From Arthrinium phaeospermum (lineage: Eukaryota; Ascomycota; Sordariomycetes; Amphisphaeriales; Apiosporaceae), in contig QYRS01000010.1 of the NCBI GenBank assembly GCA_006503535.1, positions 2,356,001-2,420,000 on the forward strand: a stretch of 64,000 bases of DNA. Direction: 5' to 3'. The notes beneath the pieces are model-generated. The model did not search any database, had not been told where the DNA came from, and saw only the letters and a program-made list of their open reading frames with translations. This document shows positions 54,275 through 64,000 of the stretch, one piece after another; position 1 is the stretch's first letter; each line of letters opens with the position of its first letter. Both the position numbers and the translations under genes were made by a program.

Positions 54275-56525
54275 AGTAAGCGACAAGCAGATTACGTTTG
54301 AAATTATTTCTGGCGATAGCTTTTTAGAAGTCCGGTTGACGGATCTGGAGTTGTAGAAAAGAGACTGTCGTCCAGCCGACTCTTCAACTTTCCCTGGGTG
54401 TTGGCAACTCGTGGACTATTACATCCGAAGACTCATTGACTCACCCGCTTGGTGGTGTCTAGTGGGAGGTCTTTGTTAAAAAGGGTATCCGGTTTAGCTT
54501 TGGTGAGCGAGTGTATACATGAATGGGTTGTTGATAATATCTTGCCTTGCTGTTGTGAGACAACTTGAAACGATATTGGCCAACAACAAATGATAGTTGA
54601 AACATGAAAATCACCCTTACAAAGCGTCCAAACATGTCTGACAGGTTGCAAGGCCTCCGCAAACCAACTGGGAGACTTTCTGAGATGAATGCTTTGGTGT
54701 GGATGCGACTAGATGTCCACAATGGCGACTGTTAAATAAGTCCCCAACTGAGACGACTCAACCAATGACTACAAAACTCATCCTTCGACCACGGCCCATA
54801 GTAACCCAAAAGCCCAAATATTTCCTGGTGCTGCTGATACACGTCTGTTTGCGATTGGCCCCGCTCGTCCCGTCGGTCTGGATCCCCTCTGCGCGGCTAG
54901 TTCTGACATCTGTCATGCAAAGTACCAAACGGCCAATCATAAGGAACGTCCTGACTAATGCGATCGTACCACTTGGGGCACCATTAGCGCTTCCTATGGT
55001 GGTTCTCCCTGGGGCAGTATAGGGCGGGCAAGGCGATGCGGGAAAGAGTGGATGCAATCTAAGGGGCAGATCATATTGCAAGGATGCTCGAGTATGGAAA
55101 TATACATGCATTGAATGGTTAGGTACGTCAAGAATATGCTGTGTACGTTCGTCAATGCAGGGGGTTACTTGGAGGGCTGTGATCTGTTTGGGATGCTATC
55201 CACATAGACACGGTCTGAGTGCAATTGAAGCCGTCACATTACAGATGAATCACCATCCTCCACCTACCTCGTCCCATGTTGAACCCATCTCCAGTACCAA
55301 GCTGCAGTCGCCATGTGTGTACAACACGTTGTGCAGCTGACATGGTCCGCGCCCACTAGCTGCCGCAGCCCCGGGATCCGGGGCCCGGGGGTCCACTTAA
55401 CCGAGTCGCATGCTTATTTTGACTTCATGTCATCATTCCATACTCAATGTTCCGAAAGTTGGGGTTGATCGGTTTGACGCCATAACATGTCTGTAAAAGA
55501 TACGGAAATCACACAACCGATTCCGCAACAAATCTTCCTAGACCAGAGAAGAAAACCCGATTTGGGAGCTGTCGGATAATCGTGCAAAATCTGCCTTCTC
55601 GCTGACCGCCACGCTCAGGCCCACGCTCGAATCGTCATCTAGCTGACGATATTGTGGACACGCACCAGCACAGCCGATAGCGTTTGGTGCCCATTTCCCG
55701 ATTGATTGGTGCGATTAGCCGCTAACCATGATCATGCACTACGTGGACCCTGCTCCCCAAAACTCCACTCGGGGGCCCTTGCGCGAAACCACACCGAGAA
55801 AATGCGCAAGGCGAGCCCAAGGTGACGGGCGTTCTAGACCTCACCGAGATGCCCGCGGTCCCTATGTATGGTTTGCGCCGTGACTACCAGATGGAATTCT
55901 TTGCTATCTTTCGCTTATCCGTATAGCTTGGGATTTTCGTTTTCGGCTTGATAACAGGCGTCATCGGGCATGACCCTGGGCCCATTCCATTGCGACATGG
56001 CACCCGTACTTGATCCCAAATAGGCAACATATCGTGCTTCGCACTGCCGTCGCTTACCAATAAGATGCGGCACGTGGTACAAAGAGTCATCGTTAGGCAT
56101 CCTTAGGCCAATGGATCATCACATGAAAATCCCGAGTGACCCAAACCATACCTCTCTCTTCTGCAGGCCGACCTGAAAACGCGGGAAAACGGATCGCGGG
56201 CACAGGCGGCCTCTGCGGCGTATCGGCGGAGCCGCTGTGTTGGCAGCTGCAGGTCCAACAATTGCGGTGGGCTATAGCCCCGGTTTAACATACGATTGTG
56301 CTTGGATTGCGCCCCCCCGACCGCCCCCTTTTTTTTTCCCGACTTATCCTGTCTGAGGAAAGTGGGGCTACCCGATTAACCAAAGTCGACACTTGCAGCA
56401 CACGCACACATATCTGGTGTTGCCCCTTAGCAAAGCTTAAGTCCTTACCCTCACTACCCCTCCCCTCACACACACCGCAACCTACATATCACATCACCGC
56501 CACAACACAGATATACACATCCATC
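54275..56525. other. Intergenic, no gene seen
   Basis: About 2.2 kb at the right edge of the accessory island. An open frame at 54699-55022 has hydrophobic patches but no family resemblance. A GC-rich near-palindrome (CCCCGGGATCCGGGGCCCGG) lies at 55371-55390. Confidence 0.45.
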
Positions 56526-58042
56526 ATGATATCGATGTCGGCGCCGACATCCCCCAAGAAGGGCCCAAGCCCGCCCGCGGCCCAGCAGCAGCACCAGCAG
56601 GCCGAGCAGGAGGACATGGGGCTGGGCGGGCTGGTGCTGACGCACATGGACCTCAAGCTCAAGTTCAAGGCCAGCTTCAGCGAGGCCGTGTCTCGGTTCA
56701 CGATTGACGTGCACGAGCCCTTCCTGACGACGACCAAGCTCAAGGCGTCGCTGACGCGCTACGTCGACGACCTGGTCGACGACGAGGGCCTGCCGGTCGA
56801 GTCCACCGACGGCCCGCCGCGCCGCCTCGTCGAGCGGGTCGCGCAGTACTGGGCCGCCGGCTACGACTGGCGCGCCGTCGAGCAGGACTTGAATGCGCGC
56901 CTGCCGCAGTACACGACGCTGGTCAAGACGCCCAACACGGACTTCACCGACCCCATCCCGCTGCACTTTGTGCACAAGCGGTCCGCCCGGCCCGACGCCA
57001 TCCCGCTCCTGTTCCTGCACGGCTGGCCCGGCAGCTTCCTCGAGGTGGAGCACCTCCTGGAGCCCCTGACCAACCCCGAGAGCGCCGACGAGCCGGCCTT
57101 CCACGTCGTGGCGCCCTCGATCCCGGGCTACGGCTTCTCGCCGGCGCCGCGCAAGGCGGGCATGGGCTACCGGCAGACGGCGGCGGCCTTCGCGGCGCTG
57201 ATGCGGCGGCTGGGCTACGACCGGTACGTGTGGCAGGGCGGCGACGCCGGCAGCTTCGTCGGCCACTTCCTGTGCCTCGACTTCCCCGACCGCGTCGTCG
57301 CCGCGCACTCCAACTTCTGGGTCGTGCCGCCCACGCCCGAGGACCAGGAGCGCCGCGCCCGCCACGAGACGACCGAGGACGAGGACTTCGTCATGGCCCG
57401 CCTCGGCCGCTTCGCCGACGTCGGCTGGTCCTACGGCCAGATCCAGCAGACCAAGCCCCTCAAGCTCGCCGCCGGGCTCACCGACAGCCCCGTCGGGCTC
57501 GCCATGTGGATCTACGACGCCTGCGCCGCCGTCTGCGCCGACCCCGAGGCCCTCTTCGCGCCCGAGCGCCTGATTACTTGGACCATGATGCACTGGATCC
57601 CGGGCCCCTACGCCGCCTTCAGTCTGTACAAGAACGGCCGCAAGGTAGACTCTCTTTTCTTTGACCCCTACTTGCCTGCTCCTATTGAATAAACTTGAAA
57701 CTAATACTTGGGGGAATCCAGGACGGCGTCATCTCCACCAAAGGCGTCCACGCCATGCCCTTCGCCACGCAGCCCATCGCCATCTCGCAGTTCCCGCTGG
57801 ACCTCGGGTACCGCACGCCGCTGGACTGGGCCAAGCGGACGGGCAACGTGGTGAGCTGCGCGCGCCACGACCGGGGCGGGCACTTTGCGGCGCTCGACGC
57901 GCCCGACCTGCTCGTGGCCGACGTGCGCGCCTTCTTCGGCGACCGCGAGCGCTCCGGCACCCAGGCCTTCGTGCCGCCGCCGCCGCCGCCCGTAAGGACG
58001 CGCGGGCAGTCGGTGGGGATGCGGGAGTGGCATGTGCGATAG
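56526..58042 (+). CDS. Epoxide hydrolase (EHN + alpha/beta hydrolase)
   Basis: Two exons, 56526-57644 and 57722-58042, phase 0, about 479 residues. A Gln/Pro-rich start precedes the EHN domain (FTIDVHEPFLTTTKLKASLT, WAAGYDWRAVEQDLNARLPQ), the N-terminal meander of microsomal/juvenile-hormone-type epoxide hydrolases. The hydrolase core has the oxyanion-hole motif LLFLHGWPGSFLEVEHLL (His165), PSIPGYGFSPAP, the nucleophile Asp240 in WQGGDAGSFVG, and the charge-relay His427 in RGGHFAALDAPD. Such enzymes open epoxides to diols via an Asp ester intermediate and serve detoxification or secondary metabolism. No N-terminal TM anchor is present. The ATG at 56526 is followed by a second in-frame ATG at 56535; the choice hardly matters. 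Confidence 0.88.
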
Positions 58043-58318
58043 GCGACGTTCGGGTGCGACGGGGATGATGAGGCAGGGTGAGAACTGGGAAACGGATTCG
58101 GGATTGATGATGGGACGGACGGTGGACCTTATGTGTAGAAACGAAGGACATGTAGTATTATGACTTGATACGCGGTATAACAGATTGATAACGACAGATT
58201 TGAATGAACCCCTACCAATATTCATCGGGACCGTCATCGTGGTGTATCCGGGAGACTCCTGTTTGGACTATCATAACGGCCCCCAAGTTACCGACTTCCA
58301 ATCCCACAACTCCTCTCC

Positions 58319-59743
58319 TCAGTCATACCATATCACATTCCCGCAGCACCCCTCACCCGGCATATCCACGCGCACCACACTCCTCGCCGTCGTGGTCGTC
58401 GTCGTGTTATCATCACCATTCTCACCCTCCTCGATGCGCCACATCTCGACTAACCCCGTCCCCACATCCGCCACCGCCGCCCAATCCTCCGACCACGGCG
58501 CCGGCGCAATAGCATTCGTCCGCGCTCCCGTGGCCACCCGAGACAGTGGCCGCTCCCGGATCTCGCCCGTCTTGCCCTCCAGCCCGAACACGGAGATGAA
58601 CCCCCCGCCCGCCTGCGGATCCTCCTCCTCCTCCGTCGCAGCAGCCGCCGCCGCCCAGAGATACTTCGGCATCATGGAGGAAGAAGAGGATGAAGACGGC
58701 ATCGACAGCACCACCTCCGCGCCCCGGTACTTGGCCGGATCGGCGCCCTCCGAGGGTAGCAGCGAGTGCCGCGAGATCTCGGCGAGCGGCAAACGCGTCG
58801 CCTCGTCCAGGCTGTACGCCGCCACGGCCTTGGCGGCCGCCAGGACGACGTACAGCACGCGGCCGTTGGGGTGGACGACCAAGCGACGCGGTCCCTGAGG
58901 GGGCGAAGGCGGCGACGGCCCTTCTCCTGCCCGTATCCCCTGTCGTCGATCTCGATCTTCGGGCGGCGACGTCAGCATATCAAACCGCCCCCTCAACCCC
59001 ACCACCCTCCCCGTCCCATCCGGCGAAACCGAATGCGCCCACAGCGCCTCCCCCTCCAGATCCGCCGAGTAGATCGTCAACCCCGCCGGGTCCAACGCCA
59101 GCCCCGCGATCCCGCCCGAGGCGTATTTCTCGTCGTACCGCCAGGACTGCACCACCTCCTCTAGGATCCCTCCCCCGTCCCCCGCCGTCGTAGACAGCGC
59201 CATCGCGCACGCCCCCGGCCCCGGCCACGACGCCGTGTACACCCTCCCGAACCGCGGGTGCGGCAGCACGAACGCCGCCGTCCGATTATAACAGGCCCCC
59301 GCCGCGGCGACGCTGGTGCGGAAGGCGAGGGTTACGTTTGTCGTCGTCGTCATCTCACCACCCCCCTCCTTCTCCTCCCCCTCCCCCTCCTCATGGCTGT
59401 TGCCCGTAGTGGTAGTAGCGGCGGTGCTGTTGGTGACAACGACCTCATAGCTCGCGACGGCCGCCTTGTCGAGCGACACCCCATAGACGTTACCCCGGCC
59501 GGCGTCGAGGGCGATGCGGGCGTGCGCCGCGTCGGCGGGCAGGCGGGCCGCGAGCGCCGCCGCCCCCGTCGCGTCGTCGAAGACGAGGGAGTATAGGCGC
59601 GGGGGCTGTCCTAGAGAAGCGGCGAAGAGGTGGTGGGGGCGGGCGTGGGCCGTCGTGAGGATTGTCGTCGCCGTCGCTGCCGCCAGCCATCTCAACCACC
59701 GCCGTGGACGCCCGAGCTCAGGTTTCCTGTTGTTGATGGGCAT
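58319..59743 (-). CDS. Lactonase-type beta-propeller (carboxymuconate cyclase-like), probably secreted
   Basis: Single-exon frame of 474 residues from the ATG at 59743. The N-terminus is basic then hydrophobic (WLRWLAAATATTILTTAHAR), a plausible signal peptide or anchor. Blade-like motifs follow: HARIALDAGRGNVYGVSLDK, GGIAGLALDPAGLTIYSADL, GPRRLVVHPNGRVLYVVLAA, KYLWAAAAA and RTNAIAPAPWSEDWAAVADV. The HPNGRVLYVV segment is the signature of the lactonase family (6-phosphogluconolactonase / carboxy-cis,cis-muconate cyclase type), whose members act on lactone rings. Acidic and poly-Ser/Thr inserts (for example EEGEGEEKEGGGE) interrupt some blades. The exact substrate is not predictable; potential N-glycosylation sites fit secretion. 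Confidence 0.78.
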   Translation of the reverse strand: MPINNRKPELGRPRRWLRWLAAATATTILTTAHARPHHLFAASLGQPPRLYSLVFDDATGAAALAARLPADAAHARIALDAGRGNVYGVSLDKAAVASYEVVVTNSTAATTTTGNSHEEGEGEEKEGGGEMTTTTNVTLAFRTSVAAAGACYNRTAAFVLPHPRFGRVYTASWPGPGACAMALSTTAGDGGGILEEVVQSWRYDEKYASGGIAGLALDPAGLTIYSADLEGEALWAHSVSPDGTGRVVGLRGRFDMLTSPPEDRDRRQGIRAGEGPSPPSPPQGPRRLVVHPNGRVLYVVLAAAKAVAAYSLDEATRLPLAEISRHSLLPSEGADPAKYRGAEVVLSMPSSSSSSSMMPKYLWAAAAAATEEEEDPQAGGGFISVFGLEGKTGEIRERPLSRVATGARTNAIAPAPWSEDWAAVADVGTGLVEMWRIEEGENGDDNTTTTTTARSVVRVDMPGEGCCGNVIWYD

Positions 59744-60724
59744 GGCAGCGGTAGGATTGATAGATGGATAGATGGATTGCGGTTTCCGGTAGGGAATGCT
59801 GAGCGTGCATGCATGTACCTACTTCATTTACATGCAGACTTCTGCTACTTCGCGACCGGAATTGGTAAAGTATAGACTATATACCTAGCTATGTGTACAT
59901 CTATCGCGGGGACGCCACCTCATTGACCCGTCGCTACTCGTTGCCAGATCCCCCCACCCAATCCGTGGTGGCGGCGGCGATGACAGTGACAGTTCGGACG
60001 GCAAAATTGGCGTATCTGGGGCCCGCCCGTGCAATCTCCAACTGCCGCTGGGTAGTATCCCGTCCAGTTCAGGCAGATCACGCGCTGCAACACTGCTTGC
60101 ATGCAGACTGTTGACTTGGCTCCGATAAAAACTCGTTCAGAAGGTCGGTCCCCTATGAAAAGCTGTAAGTTTGAACCTTACATGATGTGTATCTGTAGTC
60201 GTCAAGCCGTCGTGTGAGTTCGCTCGCTTCGACGTGGGGTAGGGAACACTCCGCGAGACCCTCCAGTCAATCCAGCTAAACGATAAGCCAATCCAGAGTA
60301 AAGGTCACCACCAATCAATCATTGGGACTAGAAAGCAACCAGATGCAATTGCACGATTGGCAGGCAGTGGGAAAATGCAGATAATATTACAACCAATATG
60401 TTTCGCTCCTGCAACAACCAAAATCAAGACCGTCGACGTTTTTGGGTACCCCGCCTTGTCCGCTAAAACCTTCCTATAATACGTACTGGCATGGGAGATT
60501 GGTAAAAGCAGCCCTATCTAGCCTCCTGCGATGAAACGACACCATCGTGCAAATGGTCCATCCAAACCCTCCTTCTGCTCTTGTGACTGGATGAGACCAA
60601 AGAAGCAGCCAAAGAATTGACGAGGGCGGGACAGGACAATGAGCTATACAAGCAGGGCTCGTACAGAAACAACAAGCGTAGGAGAGCGTGCGGCCAGTGT
60701 GGCTCTCGCTCAGTGGCAAATGAC
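59744..60724. other. Intergenic, no gene seen
   Basis: About 980 bases between the 5' end of the lactonase gene and the 3' end of the RCC1 gene, both on the minus strand. No other feature is supported. Confidence 0.5.
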
Positions 60725-62719
60725 TTAGTTGCCGTTGACAGCCTTGTCATCATGAGGCGCTGTCACGATCGAGTACTGACCACCGGCACCTGCCCAGTTG
60801 ACCTTCCTTCCACGGACCGCCGTGTTGTCGATGGGGGTGGGCTCCTCGATATCGTCCAGAGTTCCTTGGCCAGTCTGGTAGTTGGTGGAGAAGCCCCAGG
60901 AGTAGACCTGGCCAGCTCTACTTATCGCAAAGTTGTTGTCGGTACCGGCGGCGACGAACGTGGCGTCAAGATCTGGAACGGGTAGGGTTAGCGATGTGGT
61001 CTTGGGGGAAAATGCGTCGCCGGGATAGAGACTACTAGACTTACCTGGGAGTACGGTGGGCTCCTTGAGGATTCTGGGCTTGCCGTTCTCCTCTTCATCA
61101 AAAATGGCATTGTCCTCGGTGAAGGAGCCCGTCGGGAGACCGGTCTGGTGGCCATCGATACGGCCCCAAGTGAGCACCTTGCCGTCCTTGGTGCACGCGA
61201 TGGAGTGGTGCACACCAGCAGAGACCTGCTTGACGTTCTTGTCCTCGAGGGTCTTGACCATGGTAGGGCGCTCGATCATGGCGTCCGAGTCGCCCGCCCG
61301 GTCGCCAAGACCAGTCTGGGAGAAGTTGTTGAGACCCCAGCCCCACACTTGACCGTTGTTGTCAATGTAGAAACTGTGATAGGATCCGGCCGAGACATCG
61401 ACGGCGTGGTGCTTCTTGGTGAACTTGCCACAGGGCTCCGGCTTGAGACCGGCCTCGGCGTGGTGTCCGCGCCTCGCAATGGTGCGGCGTCCCAGCTGGA
61501 ACTGGCCGCCAGCACCCCAGGTAAACACCTTTCCGTCCTTGTCCATGGCCAGGACGTGGTTCGCGCCAGCAGCCAGCTTGGTAATGTTCTTCACTTCCGG
61601 GATCAGGGCCGGCGTGGGCTGGACGCGGATGTTGTCGGTGAAGCCGATGACGCCGTCAGTGCCGCGGAAGGTTCCCCATGCATACACGTAGCCATCATCG
61701 GTCAAGATGAAGGAGGCAGAATCGCAGGCAGCAACGGCCGTGATCTTGGCGTCCGGGTGAAGTACGGACATGTTGACCTCGCCGGGAGTACTTTCGTGGG
61801 GGTTCATGCCGCTGTCTTCGTCGTCTTCGTCGTCGGACTCCTCATCGTCAATGTCGCGAGTGCCTCCCTCCCAGTTGGTGTCACGGCCAAGGGCGTGGTC
61901 GTCGTTCTGGCCCCAGGTCAGGATGCGGTTGTCATGTGTCAGTGCGACGGCGTGCATGCCACCACAAGCCAGCGCGACAACGCCAACCTTGTCAGCATCG
62001 AGCTGGTGGTTGATACGAGGTCTCTTGACATCGATGGGCTTCTTGCCCTCAAACTTCTTGCTGCCCAGACCCAGCTCACCAGAGGAGCCTTCGCCAAAAA
62101 CGAAGACGTCCAGCTTAGCAGTCGGGGCGTGGTTGAGGACGGCGTTGCGCTTGAGGAGGGTGACGGGCTTCTCCTTCTTAGGAGCGGCGACCTTCTTAGG
62201 GGCGGCATCCTGCTTGACCTTCTTCTTGGGCCTTTGTTCCTCCTTGGGCTCCTCTTCGCTGCTCTCTTCCTCTGCAGACTCCTCGACCTTGCGCTTGGTA
62301 CCGTTGGCTTTGGGGGCAGCAGCCTTCGCAGCAGCAGCAGGCTTGGCGGCAGCCTTGGCTTTCGCGGCGCTGGGCTTCTTGTCGCCATTCGTGGCAGCCG
62401 CTGCCTTGACCGGCTTCTTGGGAGCAGCGGCTTTCTTGGGGGCGGCGCGCTTGGCCTTGGGAGCTGGGGCGGGTGCTTCTTCCTCTTCTTCCTCGTCGTC
62501 TTCGTCCTCGTCTTTGTCTTCGGCTACCTTTTCATCTTCGACTTCGGACGCGTCACTTTCGGACTCGTCTGCGGGTGGAGGAGCAGCGCGTTTCGACGCG
62601 GCGGTCTTGGGAGCAGCGGTCTTCTTTGTCACGCCAGCTTTGGACGCGACCTTTGCAGCAGGCTTCGGCGCGGCAGCAGGCGCGGCGGCCTTTGTGGCGG
62701 CAGTTCTCCTGGGAGGCAT
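60725..62719 (-). CDS. RCC1-family Ran guanine-nucleotide exchange factor
   Basis: Two exons on the minus strand, 62719-61045 and 60972-60725, about 640 residues. The 72-nt intron (GTAAGT...CTAAC...TTCCAG) is in frame and has no stop, but removal gives the smooth KEPTVLPDLDATFVAAGTDN. The N-terminal 190 residues are Ala/Lys/Pro-rich with acidic runs (DEDEDDEEEEEE) and basic patches (RPKKKVKQD), a nuclear, chromatin-binding tail. The rest is a seven-bladed propeller: VFVFGEGSSGELGLGSKKFE, GMHAVALTHDNRILTWGQND, GYVYAWGTFRGTDGVIG, VFTWGAGGQFQLGRR, QVWGWGLNNFSQTGLG and VYSWGFSTNYQTGQG. It charges Ran with GTP in the nucleus and so drives nuclear transport. It is the yeast Srm1/Prp20 and fission-yeast Pim1 counterpart. 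Confidence 0.93.
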   Translation of the reverse strand: MPPRRTAATKAAAPAAAPKPAAKVASKAGVTKKTAAPKTAASKRAAPPPADESESDASEVEDEKVAEDKDEDEDDEEEEEEAPAPAPKAKRAAPKKAAAPKKPVKAAAATNGDKKPSAAKAKAAAKPAAAAKAAAPKANGTKRKVEESAEEESSEEEPKEEQRPKKKVKQDAAPKKVAAPKKEKPVTLLKRNAVLNHAPTAKLDVFVFGEGSSGELGLGSKKFEGKKPIDVKRPRINHQLDADKVGVVALACGGMHAVALTHDNRILTWGQNDDHALGRDTNWEGGTRDIDDEESDDEDDEDSGMNPHESTPGEVNMSVLHPDAKITAVAACDSASFILTDDGYVYAWGTFRGTDGVIGFTDNIRVQPTPALIPEVKNITKLAAGANHVLAMDKDGKVFTWGAGGQFQLGRRTIARRGHHAEAGLKPEPCGKFTKKHHAVDVSAGSYHSFYIDNNGQVWGWGLNNFSQTGLGDRAGDSDAMIERPTMVKTLEDKNVKQVSAGVHHSIACTKDGKVLTWGRIDGHQTGLPTGSFTEDNAIFDEEENGKPRILKEPTVLPGKSSSLYPGDAFSPKTTSLTLPVPDLDATFVAAGTDNNFAISRAGQVYSWGFSTNYQTGQGTLDDIEEPTPIDNTAVRGRKVNWAGAGGQYSIVTAPHDDKAVNGN

Positions 62720-64000
62720 TGTGTGGTTTCTGGTATAGGGAAAAGGGGAAGGAAATAGACAGCGGTGAAGCCACCTACTCTAGAGATGAGGATGGGGTTT
62801 GGATGGGGGTGTTGACGCGCCGGGCGCGTGGGTGCGAAAGTTGTGGTAGATGACTGATGATGATGGCGCAAAAGGATGTTGATGCGTCGCGCTCAGAAAC
62901 TTTCGAGTCTTCGTCAGGCAGTCCTCGTACGATGGTCGCTTGATCGTTAACCTCGAGTTGGCCTTTGGGGGGTCGCAAATGTTGTTCGTCAGAAAGAACA
63001 ATTGGAAGATGAGGTGGAATTGAGGAAAAAGAGGTTGGAATATTTTCTTCAATGGGACGGATGGGAGTTGGGTTGGGTGTGGGTTGGTGGTGTGTGCAAC
63101 GCAGTAAAAGTCGCGCCTCAGTTAATATTTTTCGTTGAAAGGTGCTGCCGGGTGCAAGGGTAAGCTGGGTATGAGGAACGTCTAGCTCCGAATCAGCAGG
63201 CCTGCACTGGCCTGGAGACCAGGGCCCCAGTGGGTTTATCGACGTGAATCAGGTCAGTTTAGGCATGGCTCAGGCCTCGAGTGGAGAGGAGACAATCCCT
63301 CGGCGCTCCGATTAGCTGGTCTCCTGAGCCAGCGCCGCCCCAATTCTTCCCCTAAGCAGAACGGCTGCCCCCACACAAGCTCTGACCGCCTACCACATCC
63401 TGCTGCTGCCAGCGGGAAAAAGTTCAACGGCAGAACCCCCTACTTACATCACCAACACGCCATGCGATACGATGGGAAAAACATGGCGCGACATTGACCG
63501 TATGCTACCACGTGCAGTCGGAGACAGTGACGCGACACCCCTATCACGCTTCAACCGCATCACGTATCGGCTTTGGTGGTGATTGGATGCGATTGCTGAT
63601 TGGAGACTCAGAATTGAACAGAAAACCCGAATGATTGATTGATTGTTCAACACTATTATTAAACTCCAGCAGCCGCAGCCGGTAATTGGAGGTTGGCTGA
63701 CTACTGACAATCGTTGGGCCACTATGTTTGCCGCCTCCCTCTGGTTGCATCACAATCTATCTCTGCATTCGGCCACTCTGAATTCCATCGCATGTAGCAT
63801 GAAGTTGTGCCGTCACACATAATTACAACAGGAAGCAGTGTTGGTTGTTGTCGTCAAAAGACGCATCAATTTATTAAATCTGTTGTCTGCGGGCTCCCTT
63901 AGTAGGACCTGAAACCAAAGCAACGCCGACCAAATGCCCCTCTAGCCACTGGTATCAATTCTCAATCCGTGTCCCTAACGCCGCGTGGCAAATGCTTTCT
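62720..64000. other. RCC1 promoter and flank; no gene seen
   Basis: About 1.3 kb. The first several hundred bases are the likely RCC1 leader and promoter. No complete gene is recognised up to the window end. Confidence 0.5.

Noticed and set aside
54699..55022. 107-codon hydrophobic open frame as a gene
   Set aside because: It starts without a clear context and has no family resemblance; composition fits chance.
56466..57593. Open frame (375 codons, minus strand) opposite the epoxide hydrolase
   Set aside because: Shadow frame; the plus strand has the complete hydrolase motifs.
61148..62758. Long open frame (536 codons, plus strand) opposite the RCC1 gene
   Set aside because: Antisense shadow of the Ala/Lys-rich RCC1 tail and propeller; no domain on this strand.

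Overview
This window looks like nuclear DNA of a filamentous ascomycete, most likely a Sordariomycete near the Sordariales/Chaetomiaceae (inference). The signs are GC-rich coding sequence, short GT-AG introns (about 48-116 nt) with CTAAC-like branch sites, and fungus-typical families: a PTH11/SAT4-type rhodopsin-domain protein, a Dal5-type MFS permease, a HET protein, a GH74 xyloglucanase, fungal CorA-like and kinase-vWA proteins. All gene models were read by eye. Exon joins were accepted only when splice sites and reading phase agreed.

Left part (1-23 kb): a seven-exon rhodopsin-domain membrane protein, a decayed short-chain dehydrogenase, a seven-exon MFS permease with a 22-nt microexon, a HET-domain protein, a sulfotransferase-like P-loop protein, a 43-residue secreted-peptide candidate, an initiator tRNA-Met, a secreted GH74 glycosidase, a low-complexity protein of unknown function with an apparent frameshift, and a 2EXR/F-box-like protein.

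Middle (23-55 kb): an accessory island. It starts with a broken LINE-type retrotransposon whose 3' coding part appears to carry two spliceosomal introns. It is followed by six paralogues of a divergent PARP-like ADP-ribosyltransferase family (called ART1-ART6 here, locally). ART1 and ART2 each sit downstream of a paralogous single-pass membrane protein, so the membrane protein + ART pair has been duplicated. A 1.23-kb, almost pure A/T element with imperfect terminal inverted repeats lies between the two pairs. ART3-ART5 form a second subgroup in tandem. ART1 has lost the catalytic-type His, ART4 has one frameshift and ART6 several. Between ART5 and ART6 lie a 64-residue two-intron gene, a CorA-like two-TM protein and a protein kinase-vWA fusion. 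The mix of receptor-like membrane proteins, ART-like enzymes, a kinase-vWA protein, a CorA-like protein and (20 kb away) a HET protein resembles fungal self/non-self or stress-response gene sets. This functional reading is inference.

Right part (55-64 kb): conserved single-copy style genes: an epoxide hydrolase, a lactonase-type beta-propeller protein, and the RCC1-family Ran exchange factor. Long stretches between genes hold nothing I can assign and are listed as such.
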